From Trichomonas vaginalis G3 (Eukaryota; Parabasalia; Trichomonadida; Trichomonadidae), in contig NC_067207.1 of assembly GCF_026262505.1 (NCBI RefSeq), positions 13,794,082 to 13,858,081 of the forward strand: 64,000 nt of DNA, given 5' to 3'. Shown in pieces: positions 7,888 to 17,351 of the stretch. How positions within the stretch are numbered: position 1 is the stretch's first letter; every line of letters starts with the position of its first letter. Below the pieces are notes generated by a model that saw nothing but the letters and a program-made list of their open reading frames with translations, did no database searches and was not told where the DNA came from. A program made the position numbers and the translations under genes.

Positions 7888-9200
7888 ATGTTAGCAACAA
7901 CAGCACCAAACTCGTTAGTCATGAACCCAACTTCAATGTTAGTAGAGATGAAAAGCTTCATTCCTTCTTCATATACTTTCGAAACAGAAATCCAGAAGAT
8001 AAAGCAAGAACTTTTAACAAGTAATTTAGACTGTTAGTGCGAAAGATGAAACAAATGAACAGTATCTTTATGAAATGCAGGATATTATTGACCATTTACC
8101 CAAATTGCCTGAAATCCAACAACAAAAACTCACTATTCCAGAATTCGATGAAATAGAAGTCAAAGCAACTGACTCAGTAGAAATAAAGAAGTTCATACGT
8201 AAGGTTAACTATGAGTTTCTTGGATTTCATTGCAACCACAAAGTCATGGACAAAGATTGCGACATGGTATATAAGAACATCTCTGACATATACAAATCTG
8301 GGGAGTTTAAGACCTACGACAACTTTGTTTCGTTAGTTGCAAAATGTGTATGGCAGATAAGAGATAAAGATAGAAGAGGTAAGATATGGAATGAACAAAT
8401 AAGACCCGCAACTTTTGAGTTAAAGAAAACCATTGACGCCTTAGTCATACTAGCAGGTAAGATTTCAGAATATAACGCAAAAATGAACCCACAATGTTCT
8501 AAATGTAAAGCAGCAATGAGGAAATATAACTACTCCGTCAAAGAGATAGAACGTATGAGAAACGACTATGCTGACTTAAAGAAAGAAATGTCAAACAATG
8601 AGTTTGAAACAGTTGGAAAGATAGACAATGACACCAAAGTGGTTAGAATAGGTGATTTAAACGTAAGATACTCAAAGAAATACAACAAATATTCTTTGTC
8701 AGACATTTTATTCTCCATCTGGAAAGAAAGCAAAGACTGGGTTAGAATTGCTTCTACTCAGAAAATTTTGACAAGAAATCCTGAGCTTATGATATCGGTA
8801 AGATTCTATGGAACTACAGCATATCTTATAGACAAAAGTCTTATACCAATAGTTTTGTTATGGATTGACCCAGTTGTTGGATATAACTTCATAACATATG
8901 GTTTATTCGACTCAGAACGTTGCAGTGGAAGGCTTACTTTACATCGTTCAGAAACCGAAGGACTTCAACACAAAAAGATATAAGATAGGAAGGACATATA
9001 ATATAACTCTAAGATATGACAGTACAGTCAATAGAGTCAAGGTTGTGTTAGTTAACGATATGAGAGCTGCTGAAACAGAACTACTTGAAAAGTTTGAGAA
9101 AATGTATGGTGCTCCCATAAAAGGTAAAGAAACGTTTGAAGTAGATGAGATAGATAAAGCTATAAAATTATTTGACGAAGTTGCTGAAAAATACATGTAA
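7888..9200 (+). pseudogene. KilA-N-like plus GIY-YIG/T5orf172-like protein, Polinton A (broken)
   Basis: The start at 7888 follows TTTTTATTGTAAGAAC. The long middle has a coiled coil with C-S-K-C (near N-P-Q-C-S-K-C-K-A). A KilA-N-like block follows: W-V-R-I-A-S-T-Q-K-I-L, then G-T-T-A-Y-L-I-D-K-S-L-I-P-I-V-L-L-W-I-D-P. The end reads Y-I-V-Q...Y-K-I-G-R-T-Y-N-I-T-L-R-Y, with A-E-T-E-L-L-E-K-F and K-G-K-E-T-F-E-V downstream. That is the T5orf172/GIY-YIG-like nuclease pattern. KilA-N joined to T5orf172 is known from large DNA viruses and phages, where these proteins bind DNA. The gene is broken. Confidence 0.6.
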
Positions 9201-9251
9201 AAATAACGTTTACCATGTAAAACGCTTATAAAATAACTGGGGTAGAAAAGA

Positions 9252-9285
9252 GGGTAGAAGACAGGTTAGATCTAACCATCTACCC
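9252..9285. repeat. Palindromic hairpin repeat, third copy
   Basis: The block GGGTAGAAGACAGG...ATCTACCC contains the perfect 14-bp palindrome GGTTAGATCTAACC. It lies in the 190-bp spacer between the two KilA-N-type genes and is preceded by a partial direct copy (GGGGTAGAAAAGA). Confidence 0.65.
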
Positions 9286-9329
9286 TAAAATATATTTTTA
9301 TTGAATTCAGCACAAAAATCTGAGTAAAA

Positions 9330-9923
9330 TGGCATAAGATTGCTACCCTCGAAAAACCGAGGATAGAGATTCCGTACGAAAATCGCAAGAATTTGGCTCC
9401 TGGTTTGAGAGGATATTATGTACATAGACTTCTCGTAAATAATGTGGCACAATGGGCTTCAGCTCGCTATTCATGGTATGTTTGTAAACTTCTTGACGAA
9501 ATTCATAGACAAGAACGTGAAGAGATGGAAAACAAGCTTGAAGCAAAAGACAAAAACATACAGAAAAGAATACCACGTTCGGTACCAAAAGGAAAGGAAA
9601 AGAACTATAAGTATATGATTTACACTGAAGAGATGGAAAATGAAGAAGACAGAGATATGGTTATGTTGCATTTAGTCAGAAGAAACAACAAAAGCTTTTA
9701 CGACCTTGCTAAGATTTACAAATCTGACAGAAATTGGTTCTATCGCGAAAACTTACCGATTTCAATGACACCAAATGAAGATGTTAACAAGATAGTTCAA
9801 GATACGTTACCTCAAACACACTATGATATGAAAGGTTGTACAATACTTACCTTCAAAGAAGATTTGCCGCTACTGAAGGAAAAAATAACAGAGTATTTTG
9901 ACAACTTCAAACAAGCAGAGTAA
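9330..9923 (+). pseudogene. KilA-N/MSV199-type DNA-binding protein, Polinton A (N-terminus unclear, broken)
   Basis: The landmark is P-G-L-R-G-Y-Y-V-H-R-L-L-V-N-N-V-A-Q-W-A at about 9400-9460, the C-terminal half of a KilA-N/MSV199 domain (G-x-Y-V-H-x-x-L-x-x-x-I-A-x-W). A Lys/Glu-rich coiled coil follows, then a C-terminal domain with K-Y-M-I-Y-T, H-L-V-R-R-N-N-K-S-F and W-F-Y-R-E-N-L-P-I-S-M-T-P-N-E. That domain resembles the extension found after KilA-N in poxvirus, iridovirus and phage proteins. It directly precedes the palindrome array, so it is a natural candidate to bind there (inference). Confidence 0.6.
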
Positions 9924-9931
9924 ATGAACCA

Positions 9932-9956
9932 TTTATTTTTCAAGCTTGACTTTTAC
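9932..9956. repeat. Direct repeat flanking the palindrome array, left copy
   Basis: A stretch around CAAGCTTGACTTTTACA recurs with one or two differences at 10890-10915 on the other side of the palindrome array. The right copy forms the end of the packaging ATPase gene. The pair suggests that the array was inserted by, or grew from, a duplication. Confidence 0.5.
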
Positions 9957-10039
9957 ATTCTGCCTGAGGAAGTCTTTAACAAGCTCGTTAATTTCAATTA
10001 GATAAATTGCTTCGTCTAAGGGGTCAAGCTCCATACTGA

Positions 10040-10765
10040 GTCAGTACAATATTGTACTTTTTCAAGACAATGTTGTATAAATTCAGTACAATATTGTACT
10101 TTTTCAAGACAATGTTGTATAAATTCAGTACAATATTGTACTTTTTCAGAACAATGTTGTATAAATTCAGTACAATGTCTCTCAAATTTGAGTACAGCTG
10201 TACTTTTTCAGAACAAGTCTTGAACTTTTTCAGAACAATGTTGTACTTTTTCAGAACAATGTTGTACTTTTTCAAGACAATGTTGTACTTTTTCAAGACA
10301 ATATTGTACTTTTTCAAGACAATATTGTACTTTTTCAAGACAATGTTGTATAAATTCAGTACAATATTGTACTTTTTCAAGACAATGTTGTATAAATTCA
10401 GTACATATTGTACTTTTTCAGAACAATGTTGTATAAATTCAGTACAATGTCTCTCAAATTTGAGTACAGCTGTACTTTTTCAGAACAAGTCTTGAACTTT
10501 TTCAGAACAATGTTGTACTTTTTCAGAACAATGTTGTACTTTTTCAAGACAATGTTGTATAAATTCAGTACAATATTGTACTTTTTCAGAACAATGTTGT
10601 ATAAATTCAGTACAATGTCTCTCAAATTTGAGTACAGCTGTACTTTTTCAGAACAAGTCTTGAACTTTTTCAGAACAATGTTGTACTTTTTCAGAACAAT
10701 GTTGTACTTTTTCAGAACAATGTTGTACTTTTTCAAGACAATATTGTACTGAATAAGTACAATAT
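10040..10765. repeat. Array of about 34 phased palindromes, 21-bp period
   Basis: The basic unit is ACAATGTTGTACTTTTTCAA plus one base, exactly 21 bp, repeated through the array. The dyad alternates between ACAATGTTGT, GTACAATATTGTAC and a TAAATTCAGT linker form. A higher-order unit with CTCAAATTTGAG and GTACAGCTGTAC occurs three times, near 10168, 10440 and 10610. 21 bp is two helical turns, so all dyads face the same side of the DNA. The multiple-of-three period gives long repetitive ORFs on both strands, which are by-products. Likely roles are protein loading sites, an origin or a partition-like site (inference). Confidence 0.85.
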
Positions 10766-10896
10766 TATATTGTTTCAGAACAAAGACGGTTAAGACACAA
10801 ACGAATGTCCGACGTTCCTCTTCCTGAATGTCTTCCAAAGCCAGAAGAACCGACAGCCCCAGCACCACAACAGACTAAGACTCAAACTCTTTATTT

Positions 10897-11770
10897 TCAA
10901 GCTTGACTTTTTACAATTTGAACTTTGTTCGCGTAGATGTGAATTCTGAAAGAAGTATGAGGGTCTTGTATGACTTTGTACTTCTCCCATAGTTCATGTC
11001 TGTCAAACTTACCTGCCATGGACTCTTTCATAAGTTCCATGAAATCGTCTTCGGACAATCCAGGGAAAAGTATGATATCAGTAAGTATTCTTTTAACATC
11101 CTTACTTAAACTCTTTGCTGTCTGTACACAAATGACAACTGAAATGTTAAAGTGTCTGAGCTTCTGAGAATTCGACACATGTCTTGTTCTCTGTTCTTTA
11201 ACAAAGGATGAGAAGCAAAGTCATCTAAGATAAGAAGACATCTATGAGGGTAAGTCTTCCAATCGTAAGATTGCAATTTCTTCGAAATGTATTCTATCTC
11301 TTTCTGTTTGTTTCTGAAGTGTTTCTTCTCTATATTCTCTGCATTTCCTCATTTGGGTCTTTAAACTTAGAATTTATATACTCATTTATAGCATTGTACT
11401 TCAAAACTCTTCTTTGGTACTTCTTTATCCAATCTAACAACTCAGAGTCTTTTATACATACTAACTTAGACTTCTTTATAATATCTTTGAACGAATTGAC
11501 GGTTTGGTCAAATTGACCCGAAGTACTACAAATGACAACTAACTCATAGAATGGGTTCTTCTCATCTAGTTCTTGTTGTTGTGCAGCCATTTTAAGATAA
11601 GTGAAAGTCTTACCCGACCCAGGTGGTGCAATTAGACCTGTTATACCATTCTGAGCAAATAAGAACTTGTCATGTATAGGTTTTATCTGAGCATTTTCTA
11701 ACTTCCTCTTGTTCTTGTTTAAAACATTCTCAAATTTCTTGTCAATGTCAGCAAACTTTTTTTCTAACAT
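10897..11770 (-). pseudogene. A32/FtsK-HerA-like DNA-packaging ATPase, Polinton A (broken)
   Basis: The Walker A motif is seen in G-L-I-A-P-P-G-S-G-K-T-F-T-Y, followed by E-L-V-V-I-C-S-T-S as the next strand. Later blocks include N-I-S-V-V-I-C-V-Q-T-A-K-S-L and L-F-P-G-L-S-E-D-D-F. This order is that of the viral genome-packaging ATPases of Polintons, which pump DNA into the capsid. The start at 11770 was chosen because a T-run motif lies just upstream. It is divergent from the gene at 11807. The gene is broken. Confidence 0.8.
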
Positions 11771-11806
11771 ATTTTTAGAAAAATTAAAATTTTTATCTTT
11801 TAGAAA

Positions 11807-12262
11807 ATGTCTAGCGATTTCGCTATCTATATTCGAGACAAGCTTTTTGACAGCAAAACATCTGTCGACCATAAAATCTTACATAGTGTAAACAAGAAAG
11901 GTGAATTTGTTCTAAAGTTCTGTTTCTGGGAATATGACAAGAACCATAAAACATTACAAAGAGCAGTCTTAAAATTTGTCAATGACAGACTTGTTGACAG
12001 AGATGACGCCGATTGGAAAGATGAAGTCCAACAAAAGTTCTTAGAATGCAAAGAAGACACATGCGCTGTTCTTGAAGATGAAATAGAAAACAGAATAGAA
12101 GAGCTATTAAAGGACAAAGAACTTTTACATAAATATGGTTCTGAGAAATTTGACATAACTCCACCAGAAAAGAAGAAGAAGAGAGAAAAGAAAGAAAAGA
12201 AAGTAGAAGAAGAGAAGAAAGAACCTGAACCAGAGCCAGAGAAGAAGAAATTTGACATGTAA
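11807..12262 (+). CDS. Unknown Polinton protein, 151 aa, charged Lys/Glu tail
   Basis: This is a whole ORF divergent from the packaging ATPase across a 36-bp AT-rich spacer. Residues 1-115 look like a compact helical domain (I-Y-I-R-D-K-L-F, then V-L-K-F-C-F-W-E-Y, then E-D-E-I-E-N-R-I-E-E-L-L). Residues 120-151 form a highly charged KKKKREKKEKK/EPEPEPE tail. Its stop lies 15 bases from the stop of the convergent gene at 12278. No family is recognised. Confidence 0.6.
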   Translation: MSSDFAIYIRDKLFDSKTSVDHKILHSVNKKGEFVLKFCFWEYDKNHKTLQRAVLKFVNDRLVDRDDADWKDEVQQKFLECKEDTCAVLEDEIENRIEELLKDKELLHKYGSEKFDITPPEKKKKREKKEKKVEEEKKEPEPEPEKKKFDM

Positions 12263-12277
12263 AATAAAATTTTATTT

Positions 12278-12697
12278 TTAGAACATTTCTGGGTCAATGT
12301 CAATGTTCTCTTCCTCTTTAGGGGCAAACACTGGCTTAGACTCTAAAATCTTTTTACCTAATTTACCTTGAACTTCAACTATCTTAGACTCATAATATTC
12401 ATAGTCGTCTGCTTTCTTTGGTTCATAAGGTATAACAAGTTTGTATGCTTTGCCTTCTTTAAGGTTTGAAAACCTTCTGTCAAAATTTTCCTTGACTGTT
12501 AACAAACCTTCTATGTCTAAGTCTTCAAATTTCGCACCATTTTTAGTCACAATAGCAAACTTAACGGGTTCGATGTTCCAAACTTTGTCAAATGTAGACT
12601 TTTCAAAATGGTAGAAGTAAACATTCAAATATATGAATGGGTCTAGTTCTTCTTTGACTTCTGTCATGTACTTGTTGACTGAAATATATTTCGTCAT
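12278..12697 (-). CDS. Unknown Polinton protein, 139 aa, acidic tail (SSB-like?)
   Basis: This is a whole ORF preceded on its strand by TTTTTTTATCCGATAGAAAAG. The first 105 residues have alternating beta-like segments (F-I-Y-L-N-V-Y-F-Y-H-F, K-F-A-I-V-T-K-N-G, Y-K-L-V-I-P-Y). The C-terminus is acidic and ends D-I-D-P-E-M-F, like the acidic aromatic tip of single-stranded-DNA-binding proteins. It lies next to the helicase gene. An SSB role would fit but is only a hypothesis; I see no clear OB-fold signature. Confidence 0.5.
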   Translation of the reverse strand: MTKYISVNKYMTEVKEELDPFIYLNVYFYHFEKSTFDKVWNIEPVKFAIVTKNGAKFEDLDIEGLLTVKENFDRRFSNLKEGKAYKLVIPYEPKKADDYEYYESKIVEVQGKLGKKILESKPVFAPKEEENIDIDPEMF

Positions 12698-12732
12698 CTT
12701 TTCTATCGGATAAAAAAATATTTTTTTTAAAT

Positions 12733-13965
12733 TTACTCAGAAAAATTTTTCTTTGTATATACGCCGTTCTGAACATCTAAAAGATTTTTGACATTTGCCA
12801 AGAATGTTCGTTTAGAAGCTGCCATATAACCATATTCTTGACAATACTGTTTATACGAGTCGTACAAAGACCTTTCATCTAAACACTCAAAGTTAGTCTC
12901 ATCTATAAACAGTTCATATACACTCTTGTTTGCTTCTAACAATGTTTGTCTTTCTTCGGTATGTGGAATTTGTCTTGGATTGAACTTAGAAATATCTAAT
13001 GTCATGAAATATGAGAACAAGTGGTTGTAAAAGTTAGGTGTCAAAGTTTCTGCTAAGTCGTCAAAATATTCTGTATCTTGCATATGAGAATCTGACGTTC
13101 TGACAACTACATATCTTCTGTCAGAACTTTCTAACTTCATCGGAACAGCGTTGTTTGAAACCATGACGAAGTTTGCAACATTTTCACAAACTCTTTGGTC
13201 TTTATATTTCTTTCAACAACTCCAACTTTGTCTGTTATAAGACTCTTCAAAGCATCTGAGTTCAAAACTTTTGTTGTATCTATACTTTGAAGTTCGTTAC
13301 ATACTATAAGTTTCATATTCTCTATTGAAGAGTTAAATTTACCGCAGATTTTCTAAGTTTGTCATATTAGGGTTCGAATAGCCCTCTAACAGTTTGCACA
13401 AAATATCTGTAAAGAAAGTGTTCTTACCAGTTCCTTGTTTTCCAATTATGATGAGAGCAGTTTCATTTTTAGCACTTGGATGTTGTAAGATGTTTGCAAA
13501 CCAACATAAGATATACTCATAGACTCTTTCGTTTCCATTGCATATAATTTCTTTGACATGGTCTAACCAAGCTTCTATAACATTTTCTTTCCATTCTACT
13601 TGTTCGTATTTATATCCAGTGAAGATAGAATAGAAGTTTGGAGATGGTGTATAGAACTTTATACCTCGAACTGAAAAATCTTCTAACTTTGACAATAAGA
13701 TATCCCAAGCATCTAACATCTTCATGCCAACTTGTACGACTTTTATTTTCTTAAGTTTTTGTCTACATTCTTGTTCTGAAACTATTGTCGCTCTTGGTTT
13801 GTTAAAGACAACATCCCATTCTTTCATGACATAACATTCTGGGGCAGAGTCAACATAAATGACTAAACGTTTCAAATTCTCGACTGCTTTGTTATAGTCT
13901 CTAAATGGACACATATTTCTGAAGGCTTGGAAGTCATAAAAATCTGAAACGTCTATTCTGTACAT
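12733..13965 (-). pseudogene. D5-like primase-helicase (SF3), Polinton A (broken)
   Basis: The central block A-L-I-I-I-G-K-Q-G-T-G-K-N-T-F is a Walker A motif of superfamily 3 helicases of the D5/poxvirus type. Downstream are N-N-A-V-P-M-K-L and S-S-D-R-R-Y-V-V-V-R-T-S, the conserved region after the sensor motif in D5-like helicases. A helical C-terminal domain follows. The N-terminal third has no obvious primase motif. The role is unwinding of element DNA for replication. It is preceded by a T-run/TTTATAAAAATG start. The gene is broken. Confidence 0.75.
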
Positions 13966-13991
13966 TTTTATAAATAAAAAAAAAAATTTTT

Positions 13992-14796
13992 TTATTCTTG
14001 ACTTTGTTGTTGCATTTGTTCCATTTGTTGCATTTGTTGTTCTTGAGCTATTTGTTGTTGAAGTTGTTCTTGTAGTACAATACTTTCACCAGTTGCATCT
14101 TCCAATTCGAAACTTTCTGCCGTCATTGACAAATACATAGGACATAAAAGTTTTACAGGAACAAAGTTTGCGTCGACTAAGGTTAAGTTTATGTTTGCTA
14201 AAGTGTTTGAGTTTACTAAAGCTGAAAACTCTGCATTCGAATGAACAATAGGCAAACCAGCAGAGAAAGTGTTGTTTATACGCATGAGTATTTTTTGGTC
14301 ATAGTAGTTTCTGTCGACATTCGAATAGCACTTTGAACCTAAGTTTGAAACAATATATAAAATAGGTGTACTTAAAGTCAATGGAACAGACATTCCTTGT
14401 ATGACACCTTTTCCTGTTATAGGAAACTGTTGGTAGTAAAAACCAGATATAAGTTTTGTATTATAGCTCATATCGTTTATAGTAAACTCAGTCGGACATC
14501 CAAACATAATGAAACCTGCTCTAGTTGCAGCACATGTTACATCCGTCCTTAAAGTATTAAATAAGTCAACAAAACCTGTTGGTGGTATATCTGAGTAAGT
14601 ATCTTCAAAGAAGTATTTTTACCATTCACAACAACAAAGTCTTCTGGTGTCAAAAGAGCAAAACAGGCTTTAGTCGTCATTGTGTTTAAAGTTAGTTTAC
14701 AATACCGTCCTTGAGGACTTTGTAAGTTTGTTGTTATAGAATTATATGACTCAGGTTTTTAGTCGTAATAGTATAAACCACTATGTCTTCTGCCAT
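13992..14796 (-). pseudogene. Penton-type minor capsid protein (single jelly-roll), Polinton A (broken)
   Basis: It is identified by position (between the helicase and the major capsid cluster) and by a beta-rich sequence. Landmarks are C-P-T-E-F-T-I-N-D-M-S-Y, G-F-Y-Y-Q-Q-F-P-I and K-I-L-M-R-I-N-N-T-F-S-A-G-L, then S-L-x-x-S-x-T-P-I-L-Y-I-V-S-like strands. It ends in a long Gln/Met-rich coil. Such proteins fill the vertices of Polinton-type capsids. The jelly-roll call is from pattern and context, not from a search. The gene is broken. Confidence 0.55.
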
Positions 14797-14800
14797 TTAC

Positions 14801-15382
14801 TTAGCAAACAAACTTTAATGAAATGTTGTGGTCGTCAAATATTTTTATGACGTCTGGGAAACTATATTTTAAGTTCAACGTTTCACCTCCTTTCATAACG
14901 TATATCTTGTCAATGACATTATATGAAACACCACAGCAAGCAATGTCAGGCTCTATTTCTTTGATGTTTATATCGTCTGCCTCTGTCAAAAGTTTCAATA
15001 GTTCTTTCAAAACTTCATGAGGTGCAATGACATATGAGTTCACTTTTACAGGGTTGTGCTCAACCAAGTTTAACATTATACCCAAAGCCTGACAAATCTT
15101 CTCCTGAGTTTTAAGTTTGTCTTTAAGTTGTTGGTAGTCGTTTCGAATATCTGCAACAGAACTTAAGTCTCTGCTAACTTCAGGATATGTTGGTTGTTCT
15201 TTTACAGGAACTATTGTTATACCATTTTCGTCTTCGTATGGTTTCCCCACTTCAACATCTCTTTCTTTGACATTGACAACAACACTTTGACTGTTTGTTT
15301 GAGTTGGTGAATTTAACTTCACATCTGCCACCGCCATTAAACCTTTTGAAACACTTACGCTTCTATTTTTCGGAAATGACAT
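14801..15382 (-). CDS. Unknown Polinton protein, 193 aa, whole
   Basis: The frame is open further upstream, but the ATG at 15382 is chosen because an 18-bp promoter-like spacer follows and copy B starts at the same residue (M-S-F-P-K-N-R-S-V-S-V-S-K-G). Features are a Thr/Asn/Val-rich N-terminal 60 residues, P-T-Y-P-E-V-S-R-D-L, then a coiled coil (Y-Q-Q-L-K-D-K-L-K-T-Q-E-K-I) and a compact C-terminal domain (about 120-193). The copy-B homolog is close to identical, with one difference in reading near its end. The family is not recognised. Its location in the capsid cluster suggests a structural role. Confidence 0.65.
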   Translation of the reverse strand: MSFPKNRSVSVSKGLMAVADVKLNSPTQTNSQSVVVNVKERDVEVGKPYEDENGITIVPVKEQPTYPEVSRDLSSVADIRNDYQQLKDKLKTQEKICQALGIMLNLVEHNPVKVNSYVIAPHEVLKELLKLLTEADDINIKEIEPDIACCGVSYNVIDKIYVMKGGETLNLKYSFPDVIKIFDDHNISLKFVC

Positions 15383-15400
15383 TTTACTTAGAATAAAAAG
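15383..15400. promoter_or_regulatory. 18-bp bidirectional promoter-like spacer
   Basis: The sequence TTTACTTAGAATAAAAAG lies between divergent start codons at 15382 and 15401. Its centre TTAGAATAAAA matches the spacer at 2068-2085, and copy B keeps it next to 41017. Confidence 0.55.
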
Positions 15401-15820
15401 ATGGACGTATTTGAGTATCTCTTCGAATTGAAGCAAAACAAAGTTTACACACACAAACAATACAAGTTCATTGACAGAGTAGTTCTTTATACAAACAATG
15501 GAAAATGTTATAGAATAGCAGTCTTTGCTGAACCAAAATATTTTCATAAAGCAAAGAAAGTTGGTATAACCGAGATGGTGAAAGTTCTTGAAGCAGACAA
15601 AAATATAACAACAAAACTGACCGATATTTCTAAAGGTAAGTTTATAATACAATTTTATGTCAAAACTGGCGTACTGTCAATATTTGACGGAGAGAAGTCA
15701 GTTCAAGAACAACTTACTGACCTGCTGCCAAAATCTGCTCGATGGAAGCTGTCGTTATACCAATCTGAGGAGCCCCAGCAGGTTTCATCGAACGAATTTT
15801 CAAAAGAGCATCTTCCGTGA
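15401..15820 (+). CDS. Unknown Polinton protein, 139 aa
   Basis: This whole ORF starts with M-D-V-F-E-Y-L-F-E-L-K-Q-N-K and shows alternating strands (V-V-L-Y-T-N-N-G-K-C-Y-R-I-A-V-F-A). Its 3' end overlaps, on the opposite strand, the 3' end of the capsid gene region. The last 30 residues may therefore be shaped by the overlapping gene. A matching gene exists in copy B. No family is recognised. Confidence 0.5.
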   Translation: MDVFEYLFELKQNKVYTHKQYKFIDRVVLYTNNGKCYRIAVFAEPKYFHKAKKVGITEMVKVLEADKNITTKLTDISKGKFIIQFYVKTGVLSIFDGEKSVQEQLTDLLPKSARWKLSLYQSEEPQQVSSNEFSKEHLP

Positions 15821-17319
15821 AAAGTGCTATTGGTTTTGTAAACTTCTTGCTTTCAATTCATTTGACCGTCTCTGTCACCAGTATATTGTATTTGAACTGT
15901 ACCAACAGTTGAAATACCACCCATAAAGTCTTCTGAGTCAGCAAATGGAATGCCAAGCCAAAAGTTTGAACGGTCTCCATTTGTATATTGAGTGTTTTGA
16001 GCTCCTGTATGAGTCCATACTTTCACATATGGCATAATAGAACTTTGCATTTCAGGGTTAATGGTTGTTGTGAAGTTGTTGTTAAAGTTCATAGCATCTA
16101 ATGTCAAGTTGTATGACCTCATATCCTCAACTGTAGAATATTCTTCTCTTGGATAGTATTTGCCATCTATGTTTATATGGTATTTAATACCAGGGTTGTA
16201 GAAGCAAGAATAGTCATTTATAGTTCGTCTGAACAGTACAAACATAGTATCTGCATGTTTCATTGCAGTTGTTAAGGCAATATCTGTTCTTGCACCTGGG
16301 TCAGCACTTTGGTTTCCAACTTCACCTGCAAAGTCTTTGACAGATATTTGGTGTATAGGGAACATAAGTGGAACTGCAATATATTTGGCAGCTAAAGCAT
16401 TTGAAATATCTGGGTCCAAACATATAGACTGCAAGTCTGCTTTCTATTCTCTTGCATTCAAACTTTTCGCATGTGAACTTAACTGGGTCCCAAGCAGTTC
16501 CAGCAGCATTGAAGTAGTAGTTTACTTCAGTGTTGAGGTTTGAGAAACCAAAGTCTAAGTCAACTTTGTCTTTGCAAAATTCGGCGAATGACGTTTGATT
16601 TGCTCCCTTTACGTCTGTAAGAGTGAATGGGTCTTGTGTTGGTGCAATGACTAAGTTATTTTTGCTTGGAGTAAGTTCGATAGAAATTTTTCCTGCCCAG
16701 TTTGGCAAGTATCTTAAAAACCTGAAGATGAGGAAAGATGACAAAGGAACTCTAAGTTTCAGTTTTACTTTGGTTACTGCTGCTGCAGTTTGTCCAGAAA
16801 GGTTAACATAAACTCCTGGAACGTTAGGGTCAAGTCTTCTTATTTTCTCAATAGTTGCATACTGGTCTGTTTGTTCTCTAGCTTGTGGTTGTACTGAGTT
16901 TCTCAAAGCGAACCATTCATAGTTTGCCCAGGTTACTGTTTGAACTAAGTCAGAGTTAGAATATATCTTATATCCCATGAAAACTTCTGGAGCATATTGG
17001 TATCCGACATAGAAAATTCCATTGCAACCTTTCTTGTCAGACAACTTGGCAGAAGGTTTTATTTCAATGTCTTGTTCCACGTATAAGAAAGAGTTGTCAA
17101 TAGAAATATATGAAACCTGTCGCAAGCAATATCTACTGTTGTTGAAGAACCTTCTCCAAACTCACCTACGTTTCCATAAGAAACAGCAGTTGTATATTCG
17201 TAAGTTCCAGGAACTATTTCTGACCTTCTAATGGCATTGTCGCATTCGTTATACCATTCGGAAACATTTCCATTCATAGCATCCAAAACTGTTGGCGTTA
17301 TATTCTGAGCGGCGTACAT
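15655..17319 (-). pseudogene. Major capsid protein (double jelly-roll), Polinton A (broken)
   Basis: The start follows TTTTTACTCATATGAAATG. The translated part is beta-rich, with landmarks N-I-T-P-T-V-L-D-A-M-N-G-N and S-F-L-Y-V-E-Q-D-I-E-I-K-P. Others are F-V-G-Y-Q-Y-A-P-E-V-F-M-G-Y, L-K-L-R-V-P-L-S-S-F-L-I-F-R-F-L and P-L-M-F-x-I-H-Q-I-S-V-K-D. Length (about 550 residues) and position beside the penton and ATPase genes suit the double jelly-roll capsid protein of Polintons, which builds the icosahedral shell. The fold is inferred. Its 3' end overlaps a convergent gene. It is broken, with a few breaks. Confidence 0.7.
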
Positions 17320-17351
17320 TTCATATGAGTAAAAATATAGAATAGTTGGAT

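Noticed and set aside
9931-10020. Very small ORFs on both strands beside the palindrome array (25-33 codons)
   Set aside because: Both strands give short frames with no similarity between copies; part of the sequence is a direct repeat of the ATPase gene end.
10024-10868. Long repetitive ORFs on both strands (K-K-Y-N-I-V-L and F-F-R-T-M-L-Y type)
   Set aside because: They arise because the 21-bp palindrome repeat is a multiple of three; no start motif or protein-like composition supports them.
10805-10906. 33-codon Pro-rich ORF
   Set aside because: Too short, no upstream T-run motif, and it overlaps the end of the packaging ATPase gene.
11827-12327. Ser/Phe-rich 166-aa antisense frame
   Set aside because: It is the complement of the Lys/Glu-rich tail of the gene at 11807.
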